64,000 bases of DNA, taken from positions 10,731-74,730 of the forward strand of contig NZ_RJJX01000014.1 of assembly GCF_003996985.1 (NCBI RefSeq), given 5' to 3'. The stretch is from Ancylomarina longa (GTDB lineage Bacteria; Bacteroidota; Bacteroidia; Bacteroidales; Marinifilaceae). Every line of letters begins with the position of its first letter. Within the stretch, counting starts at the first letter, position 1. Below are positions 18,310-27,057 of this stretch, in pieces. The position numbers and the translations under genes are program-made. Below the pieces are notes generated by a model. That model saw only the letters and a list, made by a program, of their open reading frames with translations, had not been told where the DNA came from and did no database searches.

Positions 18310-20439
18310 TTATAGTTGAGTTTTTTCTTTTGGATATTCTATACGTGCATGATATACATTAATCAGAGCATTCGTAAATATGTCCTTTATTTGATTTATA
18401 TTTTTAAAAGTGATATCAGCATTCGCAAATCTATCTTCACGAATTTGTTTATCGATCATATTTTCAACCAAATCTCTTATGGTTTGCGGTGTTTTTTCTT
18501 TTAGGGTTCTGGATGCCGCTTCAATGCCATCGGCCATCATTAGAACTGCTGTTTCTTTAGTGAATGGATCTGGCCCTGGGTAGGTGAATTTTTCCTCATC
18601 AATTTCTTTTTCCGGATATTTGTTTTTAAATGAAGTATAGAAATACATCACTTTACCTGCACCATGATGAGTCTCTATGAAATCAATAATTTGCTGTGGT
18701 AGTTTGTGTTTCTTCGCAATCTTAACTCCATATTTTACGTGATCAGTAATTATTTGAGCGCTTTTATCAAATTCCAATTTGTCATGAGGATTGGAATTGG
18801 AAAGCTGATTTTCAATAAAATATTCAGGATGTTTCATTTTACCAATATCGTGATATAAAGCACCAGTTCTTACTAAAAGTGGATTGCCTCCAATTTGGTT
18901 AATTGCAGCTTCGGCTAGATTTGCAACCTGCAAACAATGTTGAAAAGTTCCAGGAGAATGCTGGGTTAATTGTCTTAGTAAAGGATGATTTTGATTAGAC
19001 AATTCGATTAGCGTAACATCTGAAAGAAAACCAAATAGTTTTTCAAAAATATAGATTAAAGAATAGGAAAAGGTGAGCAATAAACCATTAATTGGAAACC
19101 ACATAAAATTACTCCATTGAATTTCTTTAATACTACCTTCTTGAGTAAGTGCAAAAGCAAAATAAACAACACTATAAGTGAGAAATGTAATAACACCTGT
19201 TAATACAAGTTGTCCTCTTCTTTCCAACCTAGGTAAGCTATAAATAGCCATAATTCCAGCAGCTAATTGGAGAAATACAAACTCAAAGCTATTAGGTGCT
19301 AAAAAGCCAGATATCAATATCGTTACGATGAAAACAAACAGTGCTGTACGACTATCCATCAACGTTCGTACAACAATAGGAATAAGTGCAAAGGGAATTA
19401 TATAGACATTAATTTTGGGAAACCTAAGAACAAGTGAGGTTATACCTACAAATATAATTACCAGAAGAAAGAGAAAGGTCATTTTCTTTAGGTCGTGCAG
19501 AATCTTTCTTCTAAAATTTCTTAGATAAAGTAACAATAAAATAATACAAGAAATGATTAAAAGACTTTGTCCACCTACAATCATATAATGGCTTTGCGAA
19601 GAACCTAATATACTTTCATACTCCTTTTTTAGTGATTCTAAAATCAGAAATGTATTATCATCAATAATATCCCCCACCAAAACTATTCTTGTTCCGGACT
19701 CAATGAGTCCTTTTGTAAGAGAAATGTTCGCAAGTTGGCTACTTTTTACTTGTTCCGACATGTTGGCATCGTAAAAAAGGTTTGGGCTCAAATCTGAATC
19801 TAGATTCAGATTTTGAATAAAACCTTGAAAGGCCTTGGTAGGGTAGGTGTTTTTTAATTCCTTAATTAAAAATTCGTAGGCACTTTGAGTCGTATATATG
19901 TTTTCTGTTTTAACAAGTTCGTTTACATTATTTACTGATTTATTGATATTTTTAGGTAAGTCAGCTCCTAAAGATTTTTGGTCGTTTTGAAAATCAGCAA
20001 TTCCAATCTGATAGATGCTTTTTAAATTTGTTTTAAGAAAGTTATGGCATAATATTCTTTCTGCTTCAGTTCTTTTACTTGAATAGTTTAACTTTAAAAA
20101 GGGAGATGATTTCGTGAATTTTTTCCATTTTTTATTGAAAATGGATTCAAACTTTTTCATCTTATTTGGGTAAATTGATGTGTCTTCTTTGAAAAAAGGA
20201 CTGAATTGTAATAAGATGCTATCTTGTTCCTGTTTTAATTCTTTGTTTGTTTTTAGAATTGAGAAATCGAAAGGAGCTATGAGTGTTTCGTGCATCCATG
20301 GTTTTCCTTTTTGGTATTCATATTTGAAATTACCAATATTTGGGAATAACATTGTTATCAAGATTACTGTGGCAGTAGTTATCAGGAAGTTGAAAATGTT
20401 ATTTGAATTTTGACGAATCCATCTAAAATATTTGCTCAT
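18310..20439 (-). CDS. pgpH: 7TM-HD cyclic di-AMP phosphodiesterase (PgpH/YqfF family)
   Basis: A 709-residue protein with the full 7TMR-HD layout. It has an N-terminal membrane anchor (about 15-35), an extracytoplasmic 7TMR-HDED region (to about 285), about seven membrane helices (about 285-470) and a cytoplasmic HD domain with SPGTFQHCLQVANLAE, GALYHDIGKMKHPEYF and FIETHHGAGKV. In characterised PgpH proteins this domain hydrolyses c-di-AMP. All metal-binding His/Asp motifs are present. It is divergent from the NlpC/P60 gene with a 189-base gap. Confidence 0.92.
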   Translation of the reverse strand: MSKYFRWIRQNSNNIFNFLITTATVILITMLFPNIGNFKYEYQKGKPWMHETLIAPFDFSILKTNKELKQEQDSILLQFSPFFKEDTSIYPNKMKKFESIFNKKWKKFTKSSPFLKLNYSSKRTEAERILCHNFLKTNLKSIYQIGIADFQNDQKSLGADLPKNINKSVNNVNELVKTENIYTTQSAYEFLIKELKNTYPTKAFQGFIQNLNLDSDLSPNLFYDANMSEQVKSSQLANISLTKGLIESGTRIVLVGDIIDDNTFLILESLKKEYESILGSSQSHYMIVGGQSLLIISCIILLLLYLRNFRRKILHDLKKMTFLFLLVIIFVGITSLVLRFPKINVYIIPFALIPIVVRTLMDSRTALFVFIVTILISGFLAPNSFEFVFLQLAAGIMAIYSLPRLERRGQLVLTGVITFLTYSVVYFAFALTQEGSIKEIQWSNFMWFPINGLLLTFSYSLIYIFEKLFGFLSDVTLIELSNQNHPLLRQLTQHSPGTFQHCLQVANLAEAAINQIGGNPLLVRTGALYHDIGKMKHPEYFIENQLSNSNPHDKLEFDKSAQIITDHVKYGVKIAKKHKLPQQIIDFIETHHGAGKVMYFYTSFKNKYPEKEIDEEKFTYPGPDPFTKETAVLMMADGIEAASRTLKEKTPQTIRDLVENMIDKQIREDRFANADITFKNINQIKDIFTNALINVYHARIEYPKEKTQL

Positions 20440-20628
20440 TTCTTAATTATTTTTGAATGCAATGGGTATAAAATTATTTGCATAAAATTAAATGATTAAC
20501 CTGTGGCGTAATATAAATATTTCATTTTTTTATATCACTTATTTTGAATTTAATTTATCTAACTTGATTTGAAAACATAATTGTATTTTTTATATTTGAT
20601 TTCAAATTAACACAAAGCCAATTTATCG

Positions 20629-21423
20629 ATGAATTATGGAATTTCTGATCTAAGTATTATCCCGGTACGAAAAGAACCTGAGGAAAAGAGTGAAATGTTA
20701 TCTCAAATTTTATTCGGAGAACATTTCGAAATCTGTGAAATTATCGATAATTGGGCTCGGATACATTTGGCATTTGATAATTATGAAGGCTGGGTAGATT
20801 TAAAAATGATAACACCTATTGAGGAAGGCTTGTTCAAGCATTTATGTGCGAAATTACCTGTTGTTGCAAACGATACTTTCAATTTGGTATTTCAGGATAA
20901 GGATTATTCCAATAAGTTAATTGTTCCAGGTAGTTCCTTCCCATTTTGTGATTTGGAGGAAAAGTCTTTTAGGATTGGGGAGAAGAAGTATTTTTATCAG
21001 GGAAATGTGGCTGAAAATAGTGATGAAAAACAAGTTCGGGATTCTATTGTGGAGTCCGCTTTAAAATATTTTAATGCACCCTATTTGTGGGGAGGAAGAA
21101 CTCCTTATGGGATTGATTGTTCTGGTTTAGTTCAAATTGTTTATAAGCTTAATGGGGTTTCTTTACCACGAGATGCCAATCAGCAAGTTTTAAAAGGAGA
21201 GCCATTAACTTTTGTGGAAGAAGCTCTGCCTGGAGATTTGGCCTTTTTTGATAATCAAGATGGTCAAATTACTCATGTAGGAATCATTTGGGATCGGCAT
21301 AAAATTATTCATGCGTCAGGTAAGGTACGTATTGATAATGTGGATCATCAGGGGATTTTTAACACTGATACAAAAAGATATACTCATAAATTAAGGGTGA
21401 TTAAAAGAATTATTCAGGATTAA
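20629..21423 (+). CDS. SH3-NlpC/P60 cell-wall peptidase
   Basis: A 264-residue protein with an N-terminal bacterial SH3-like domain (about 1-65, ending NYEGWVDLKMI), a second SH3-like part (about 70-130), and a C-terminal NlpC/P60 (C40) domain. The catalytic set is visible: Cys164 in GIDCSGLVQIVY, His216 in ITHVGII and His228 in IIHASGKVRI. Such enzymes cleave gamma-D-Glu-diamino acid bonds of peptidoglycan stem peptides. No signal peptide is visible, which fits the Bacteroidota SH3-NlpC enzymes that act on recycled muropeptides in the cytoplasm. It precedes a Nudix gene by 21 bases. Confidence 0.9.
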   Translation: MNYGISDLSIIPVRKEPEEKSEMLSQILFGEHFEICEIIDNWARIHLAFDNYEGWVDLKMITPIEEGLFKHLCAKLPVVANDTFNLVFQDKDYSNKLIVPGSSFPFCDLEEKSFRIGEKKYFYQGNVAENSDEKQVRDSIVESALKYFNAPYLWGGRTPYGIDCSGLVQIVYKLNGVSLPRDANQQVLKGEPLTFVEEALPGDLAFFDNQDGQITHVGIIWDRHKIIHASGKVRIDNVDHQGIFNTDTKRYTHKLRVIKRIIQD

Positions 21424-21444
21424 ATTATTTATACAAGAAAGAAG

Positions 21445-21879
21445 ATGTTTACCTACAAATATCCCAGACCTGCATTAACAGTCGATTGCGCTATTTTTTG
21501 CAAGATTAAATCCATATATCACATTCTATTAATTCAAAGAGCAAATCCACCTTTTCAAAAATTGTGGGCATTTCCTGGGGGATTTGTAGATATTGACGAG
21601 GATATTGATGCCGCTGCTTATCGCGAATTAAAGGAAGAAACAGGTTTCGAAGGGCTGGCACTTTGTCAGTTCAAAACTTATGGAAAACCTGATCGTGATC
21701 CTCGCGGAAGAACCGTTTCTGTTGTATATTATGCTATATTGGAATCTGAAAATCTACCCATAGTAAAGGGAGAGGATGATGCTCTAAAGGCAGATTGGAT
21801 TCCTTTGAATCATTTACCCGAATTGGCCTTTGATCATCAAAAGATATTGAGTGATTTATTAGATTATCTACAATTTTGA
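21445..21879 (+). CDS. Nudix hydrolase
   Basis: A 144-residue protein with a complete Nudix box starting GGFVDIDED and containing AAAYRELKEETGFEG. It begins with YPRPALTVDCAIF, typical of the Bacteroidota Nudix enzymes related to ADP-ribose or nucleotide-sugar pyrophosphatases. The substrate cannot be set from sequence. It is probably co-transcribed with the NlpC/P60 gene and overlaps the convergent WbqC gene by 12 bases. Confidence 0.9.
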   Translation: MFTYKYPRPALTVDCAIFCKIKSIYHILLIQRANPPFQKLWAFPGGFVDIDEDIDAAAYRELKEETGFEGLALCQFKTYGKPDRDPRGRTVSVVYYAILESENLPIVKGEDDALKADWIPLNHLPELAFDHQKILSDLLDYLQF

Positions 21880-22515
21880 TATACACGACTGCAAGTAGGA
21901 ACTGCTATCTGGCCCTAAATTGAAAATTAAATCCAGAATACTAAGATTGCCTTCAAAGCCTAACTTCTCACTAAATACTTGAGTATATTCTCTTGGAATA
22001 AAGAAGGTATCTTCTTCAGTTTTTGATGTTTTGGGATGAATTGAATAGCGAAAATCATTACTATTTTGAATGTTTATTTCGATAAAATCATTGGTTAGTT
22101 TATAGTTTGAATCCAATTCAATCAGACTACAAATTTCATCTTGAATAGCCAGATTAAATTCCAATAAGGAATTCCATTTTTGATGAAAGAATTGTGCCAA
22201 ATCATCAATGTAGAATTCATAAAAAGGAGATGACTTATAGGCAGCCTCAATTCCTTTCCAATGGAGCTTTTGCCAGTTGGTGTCGTATGAGATTTTTACA
22301 TCGCGCAATAAGACTTTTTTGTTTGTTGCTTTAACTACGGGTACTGATAAAGCTATCACACCATTTGCACCATATATATTGCAACGATTTCTATAGGATT
22401 GTTTTGGATAGTGTTCCCATTGTTCAATTAATGTTTCTGGAAATTGAATCAGCTTACAATAATACTGAATTGGTGCAAAATAAGCTGTCGAGAGTATTCC
22501 TTTTAAGTCTTCCAT
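21868..22515 (-). CDS. WbqC family protein
   Basis: A protein of 215 residues matching the WbqC family: ILSTAYFAPIQYYCKL at the N-terminus, then YGANGVIALSVPVV, DTNWQKLHWKGIEAAYKSSP and FYEFYIDDLAQFF. WbqC proteins often occur in O-antigen gene clusters, but the biochemistry is not well defined. An upstream in-frame GTG at 22572 lies in the lepB terminator stem, so the ATG at 22515 (MEDLKGILS) is preferred. Confidence 0.85.
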   Translation of the reverse strand: MEDLKGILSTAYFAPIQYYCKLIQFPETLIEQWEHYPKQSYRNRCNIYGANGVIALSVPVVKATNKKVLLRDVKISYDTNWQKLHWKGIEAAYKSSPFYEFYIDDLAQFFHQKWNSLLEFNLAIQDEICSLIELDSNYKLTNDFIEINIQNSNDFRYSIHPKTSKTEEDTFFIPREYTQVFSEKLGFEGNLSILDLIFNLGPDSSSYLQSCISKL

Positions 22516-22561
22516 TTGATTTTTTGCTAACAACTGCGAAACTACAAAAATTGAGTAGAAG

Positions 22562-22587
22562 AAAAAAGACACCTGCCAGGTGTCTTT
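22562..22587 (-). terminator. Terminator after lepB
   Basis: AAAGACACCTG / CAGGTGTCTTT form a near-perfect stem. On the minus strand a T run follows. It separates the dapB-lepB unit from WbqC. Confidence 0.85.
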
Positions 22588-22654
22588 AATTCTATATTTT
22601 AATATTTACAATGGTAATTTTCTATACCACTCAAATATAATTAAAAAGGAACTA

Positions 22655-24043
22655 TTAATGGATCCATTTAAAAATTCGATTCCATCTTATTTTACTCAGA
22701 AATGACTTATCCTTATCAAGCGATAGCCAAATAAAGGAAGCCTTACCTACCACATGATCTTCAGGAACAAATCCCCAGTATCTTGAGTCTGCAGACATAT
22801 GGCGATTGTCTCCCATCATCCAGTAGTAATTCATTTTAAAGGTATACGTCTTGGCTGGAGCTCCATTGATATATATAACAGAATCTTTAACTGCCAAATT
22901 ATTTTTTTCATAAGCATGAATCACTCTTTCATAAAATGGGAGATTTTTAAGATTTAAATCTACAGTCTGTCCTTTTTTAGGAATTGAAAAAGGTCCAAAA
23001 TTATCACGATTCCAGTTAAGCTGATTACTGAATGGAAAAACATCCTCAGCAACACCAAGGCTTGAGTTTCTGCGGATAATGGATATTACATTACTCATTT
23101 TCTTAAGTTGTTCTACTTTCTCATTCGTCAATGGCAAACTATATTCAGAACCTTTTCTGATACGATCTTCTTTTGCAATATGCAATTCGTCCAACTTGCG
23201 AGGATTGATTAAAGTACCATTTGTGCGGACAATATAATTGTATTGCATTTGATCGATTTTCTCCTGTATTTTTCCATTAATATACATTTGTCCATCTACA
23301 CATAACAGAGTATCTCCCGGAGTACCAACACATCGCTTAATGTAATTTTCCTGCTTATCTACCGGACGGGTTCTAATTTCATTATGGCTACTAATATATT
23401 TTCGAGCCATATCAGTATATGCTTTTGGAGATTGTAAACTTCTGCCTTTCTTCATGTCATCCTCTTTAAAAAGATAAGAATATCCTCGAAGTTGGGAGTA
23501 GTAATCTGGATTTTCATTTCCTACTACAATGGTATCTCCAGCAGGGAAATTAAAAACTACAACATCATTTCTTTTGATATCTCCAAAACCAGCAAGCCTT
23601 TTGTATGGCCATTCGATCCATTCTAAATAAGATTTTGTGTATTTGGTTCCTGGAAGCGTATGATGTGCAAAAGGAAATGATAAAGGTGTATTTGGTATGG
23701 TTGGTCCATAAGCCACTTTACTAACGAATAAATAATCTCCAACCAGTAAAGACTTTTCCATTGACGATGTAGGAATAGTGTATGCTTCAATAAAAAACAT
23801 TCTAATAATTGTGGCGGCTATTACAGCAAAAATTATTGCATCAATCCATTCTACTGTAGCACTTTGTTTTTTTACACCTTTCTTTTTCCAAAATGCCCAA
23901 TGTACTTTTTTACTGATATAAATATCGTACAGAACAGGAATACCAAGAATTAGCCAATAATTGCCAATCCAAAGCATCATTAGTAAATAGCAGATTAAGG
24001 TTGTTGAAAACTTAAACCATTTATTTTTTAATATTTGTTTCAT
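22655..24043 (-). CDS. lepB: Signal peptidase I
   Basis: A 462-residue membrane-bound leader peptidase. Two N-terminal hydrophobic stretches (about 13-42 and 67-84) precede the catalytic Ser94 in TIPTSSMEKSLL; the general-base Lys236 lies in NYIKRCVGTPGDTL, followed by the C-terminal box GDNRHMSADSRYWGFVP. It cleaves signal peptides of exported proteins at the outer face of the inner membrane. Bacteroidota LepB proteins have a large insertion between the boxes, as here (about residues 250-420). It lies 49 bases downstream of dapB. Confidence 0.95.
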   Translation of the reverse strand: MKQILKNKWFKFSTTLICYLLMMLWIGNYWLILGIPVLYDIYISKKVHWAFWKKKGVKKQSATVEWIDAIIFAVIAATIIRMFFIEAYTIPTSSMEKSLLVGDYLFVSKVAYGPTIPNTPLSFPFAHHTLPGTKYTKSYLEWIEWPYKRLAGFGDIKRNDVVVFNFPAGDTIVVGNENPDYYSQLRGYSYLFKEDDMKKGRSLQSPKAYTDMARKYISSHNEIRTRPVDKQENYIKRCVGTPGDTLLCVDGQMYINGKIQEKIDQMQYNYIVRTNGTLINPRKLDELHIAKEDRIRKGSEYSLPLTNEKVEQLKKMSNVISIIRRNSSLGVAEDVFPFSNQLNWNRDNFGPFSIPKKGQTVDLNLKNLPFYERVIHAYEKNNLAVKDSVIYINGAPAKTYTFKMNYYWMMGDNRHMSADSRYWGFVPEDHVVGKASFIWLSLDKDKSFLSKIRWNRIFKWIH

Positions 24044-24092
24044 TTAATGCGTTTTAAATGATTAGATAATTTCTTGTTTGATATGTACTTTC

Positions 24093-24806
24093 TCATAAAT
24101 TTAGCAGATCTTTCATTCCAAAAAAGCCTTGTTTCTTCGGCATAAATTCTGCAGCAAGAACAGCTCCTAAAGCAAAACCTTTTCTACTATACGCTTGATG
24201 TTGGATGCTTATTTGATCCACTTCAGAATGCCAAGTTATGGTATGGGTTCCCGGAACAGATCCATGACGCTTAGAATAAATACTCACCTCTTTAGCTTCT
24301 GAACTCATTCCTTCAATCCATAGTTCCTTAATGGGGTGATTTTTAATAATTCCTTCGGCCAATGTAATTGCTGTACCGCTGGGAGAATCTAATTTGTGAA
24401 TATGGTGGATTTCTTCCATATCTATATTATATTCCTTAAATGGAGCCATTAATTCTGTTAATTTCTTGTTTAGCTCAAAAAACAAATTAACACCAAGACT
24501 GTAGTTGGAAGCATAGAAAAATCCACTTCCATTTTCGCATTTTAATTGGACTTCAGGAAGGTGTTCGAGCCAACCGGTGGTACCGGAAACAATAGGGATA
24601 TTCGCATCAAAACAAGTCTGATAATTATTTAGAGCAGATTGAGGATTCGTAAACTCAATGGCTACATCAATATTCTTTAAGTTCTCTTTACAGAGATCTT
24701 CTTGATTGTTCTGATCAATAATTAAGTCAATTCTATGTCCTCTGGAAATGGCAATTTGCTCGATTGCTTTGCCCATTTTTCCATATCCAATTAATGCTAT
24801 TCTCAT
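24093..24806 (-). CDS. dapB: 4-hydroxy-tetrahydrodipicolinate reductase
   Basis: A 237-residue enzyme of lysine/diaminopimelate synthesis. It shows the N-terminal NAD(P)-binding loop GYGKMGKAIEQ and the family signature EEIHHIHKLDSPSGTA, with GTTGWLEHLP and FYASNYSLGVNLFFEL between. The ATG at 24806 (MRIALIGYG) is chosen over an upstream TTG at 24827, because it places the Rossmann strand at the usual N-terminus. It is co-directional with lepB, 49 bases apart, an arrangement that looks like one operon. Confidence 0.95.
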   Translation of the reverse strand: MRIALIGYGKMGKAIEQIAISRGHRIDLIIDQNNQEDLCKENLKNIDVAIEFTNPQSALNNYQTCFDANIPIVSGTTGWLEHLPEVQLKCENGSGFFYASNYSLGVNLFFELNKKLTELMAPFKEYNIDMEEIHHIHKLDSPSGTAITLAEGIIKNHPIKELWIEGMSSEAKEVSIYSKRHGSVPGTHTITWHSEVDQISIQHQAYSRKGFALGAVLAAEFMPKKQGFFGMKDLLNL

Positions 24807-25242
24807 TTTTTTTATTGAAAAGGTCAACCCAATAAATATTTTTTACCGGGTGGTGGCTTTCTAACATTAAAAATTCAATAAGAAACTATTTTTCTTAACA
24901 AGAATTTACTGTTAGCCCTGTGCAAAAATAGTAAATCTGATGACAATAAGGATATAGGATTATTTTAAAATAAGTTAATTTTGATTTATGGATGGTCTTT
25001 AAATATTCTGTTGGTATATATTTATTTTTTAGATTCCGAATGTCCATGTATGGATTTTAGAACAACTTATAATGACATTACTATAAGTATTGCAGGGAAG
25101 TAATAATAAGGAAATTGATTGCTTTGGTTTTTTTTACTGAATATAAAATAGGAATAAATCTTATTGAATTGTGCTTATTTTATCTCAAAAAAAATGCGGA
25201 TATTCGTATTAGAAATTAATCAAAAAAAACATAATATAAACA
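24807..25242. other. Divergent non-coding stretch between dapB and rubrerythrin
   Basis: Very A+T-rich, with no coding frame or clear hairpin. It holds the promoters of both flanking genes. Confidence 0.45.
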
Positions 25243-25823
25243 ATGGAGAAAAGTATAAAGGGTTCTAGAACAGAAAAGAATTTGTTAAAGGCTTTTGCCG
25301 GAGAATCACAAGCCAGAGGAAGGTATACCTAATTTTGCAAAGCAGGCGAAAAAAGAAGGTTATGAACAAATTGCAGCTTTATTTTTAGAGACTGCAGAGC
25401 AGGAAATGCAACATGCAAAGCGTTTCTTCAGTTTTTTGGAAGGAGGAGATGTGGAAATGTACAGCTACATATCCAGCAGGAATGGTAGGAACTACAGCAG
25501 AAAATTTAAAAGCTGCGGCAAGTGGAGAAAATGAGGAATATACAGAATTATATCCTGAGTTTGAAAGAATAGCACAGGAAGAAGGCTTTGTTAAAGTTGC
25601 TTCTGCTTTTAAATTAATTGCCAAAGTTGAACAGGTTCATGAGGAAAGATATCTTAAGTTGTTGAAAAATATTGAGGATAATTTCGTTTTTGAGTCGGAG
25701 GAAAAAGAGGAGTGGTATTGCCGAAAATGCGGTTATGTACATAAAGGTAAAAAAGCTCCTAAGAATTGTCCTGCCTGTCAGCATCCGCATGCATATTTTG
25801 AGAAAAAGCCAAGTAACTATTAA
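25243..25823 (+). pseudogene. Rubrerythrin gene with two +1 frameshifts
   Basis: Three consecutive reading frames together give a full rubrerythrin. Frame 1 from ATG 25243 reads MEKSIKGSRTEKNLL then AFAGESQARGRYT and stops at TAA 25330-25332. Frame 2 continues FAKQAKKEGYEQIAALFLET to about 25458. Frame 3 reads TATYPAGMVGTTAENL through the C-terminal rubredoxin-like CRKCGYVHKGKKAPKNCPAC to 25823. One extra base near 25331 and another near 25459 explain both breaks. Rubrerythrin is a cytoplasmic non-haem di-iron peroxidase that protects anaerobes from H2O2. All domain motifs downstream are intact. Recent inactivation and sequencing error are both possible. Confidence 0.85.
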
Positions 25824-25836
25824 AATTTAGAATAGA

Positions 25837-25867
25837 GGAGCGATTACAATAGGTTCGCTCCTTTTTT
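25837..25867. terminator. Terminator between rubrerythrin and trmD
   Basis: GGAGCGA / TCGCTCC form a stem with an 11-base loop and a T6 tail on the plus strand. It serves the plus-strand rubrerythrin locus and abuts the trmD stop. Confidence 0.75.
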
Positions 25868-25871
25868 GATT

Positions 25872-26549
25872 TTATTCGTCAAGCAAATCCGGGCGTAATT
25901 TTTTTGTTCTTTTGTAAGCTTGATCTTCCTGCCATTTTTCAATTTTCTTGTGATTTCCGGATAATAAAATATCAGGTACTTTCCATCCTCTGAAAATTGC
26001 AGGTCTTGTATAGATAGGAGGCGATAATAAATCATCCTGAAAAGAATCAGTAAGAGCAGATGTTTCATCACTCATGGCACCAGGAAGTAGCCGAACAACA
26101 CTATCGGTGATTATTGCAGCAGCTAGTTCACCACCAGTAAGAACGAAATCACCAATAGAAATTTCTTTTGTAATAAAATGATCCCTAATTCGTTGATCGA
26201 TTCCTTTATAGTGACCACAAAGAATAATTATATTCTTTTTTAGAGATAAGGTATTTGCACTTTTTTGATTGAATTGTTCCCCATCAGGAGTTGTGAAAAT
26301 AATTTCATCATATTCTCTCTCATTGGTTAACGACTCAATTGCTTTAACAATTGGTTCTAAACGCATCACCATCCCAGCCCCACCGCTAAAGGCGTAATCA
26401 TCAACCCTTTTATATTTATCCTCAGAAAAATCACGAATGTTGTGAATATGTATCTCTACAACACCTTTGTCTTTTGCTCTTTGAATGATGGAGTGATTAA
26501 GTGGGCTTTCCAGTAATTCCGGAACAACTGTTAGAATATCGATTCTCAT
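25872..26549 (-). CDS. trmD: tRNA (guanine-N1)-methyltransferase
   Basis: A 225-residue SPOUT methyltransferase that makes m1G37 in tRNAs. Family motifs are [20 protein letters not shown] at the start, [17 protein letters not shown], the SAM-knot sequences [18 protein letters not shown] and [16 protein letters not shown], and [18 protein letters not shown] near the C-terminus. Length is normal for the shorter Bacteroidota TrmD. It is not in the usual rpsP-rimM-trmD-rplS cluster; it stands alone. Confidence 0.95.
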   Translation of the reverse strand: MRIDILTVVPELLESPLNHSIIQRAKDKGVVEIHIHNIRDFSEDKYKRVDDYAFSGGAGMVMRLEPIVKAIESLTNEREYDEIIFTTPDGEQFNQKSANTLSLKKNIIILCGHYKGIDQRIRDHFITKEISIGDFVLTGGELAAAIITDSVVRLLPGAMSDETSALTDSFQDDLLSPPIYTRPAIFRGWKVPDILLSGNHKKIEKWQEDQAYKRTKKLRPDLLDE

Positions 26550-27057
26550 TTTTTAAATTTTGTGTAAAAGTAAATATCCGTTTGTTGTCTTGCAAGAAAA
26601 TAATGTAAGGTTTATAAACAGGAACAAATAGGGATAAAGAATAATTTTTCAAATAAAGTGCAGGTATGTTTGCTCCGATTCATGGAATGGTTCGTTTAAG
26701 AGAGTAAAAGAAGTGTTTTGTGTTGGAAAAACATATTGTTCTAGCGGTTGTGACGTGAAATAATAGTGGCTGATGGATGTTTTGATATGCATTTTTAGTT
26801 AATTTCAATTATCAGAATAAGTGGCAATGGAGGAGGAAGTGTTAAATATAGTTTCCGAATTTCTTAAGCCATAATTAGGAAAGGTAATTCCCTGCAAAAC
26901 CACTAATGTTTTAAAGGGATGGAAATTTGTGGAAAATCTTTGAGGATTAGCACATAATTAGTTAAATTCGTAAGAGTAGTGATTAGAGTTTTTATCACAA
27001 TTGTATTGCTAACGCGGTTTTTCTTTTGAATAGATAACCCAAACTAATCCAGATTGT
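26550..27057. other. Non-coding stretch upstream of the DUF349 gene
   Basis: These 508 bases lie between divergent trmD and the DUF349 gene. I see no supported coding frame, tRNA or strong hairpin. It is unusually long for this genome, so an unrecognised small RNA or leader is possible. Confidence 0.4.
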
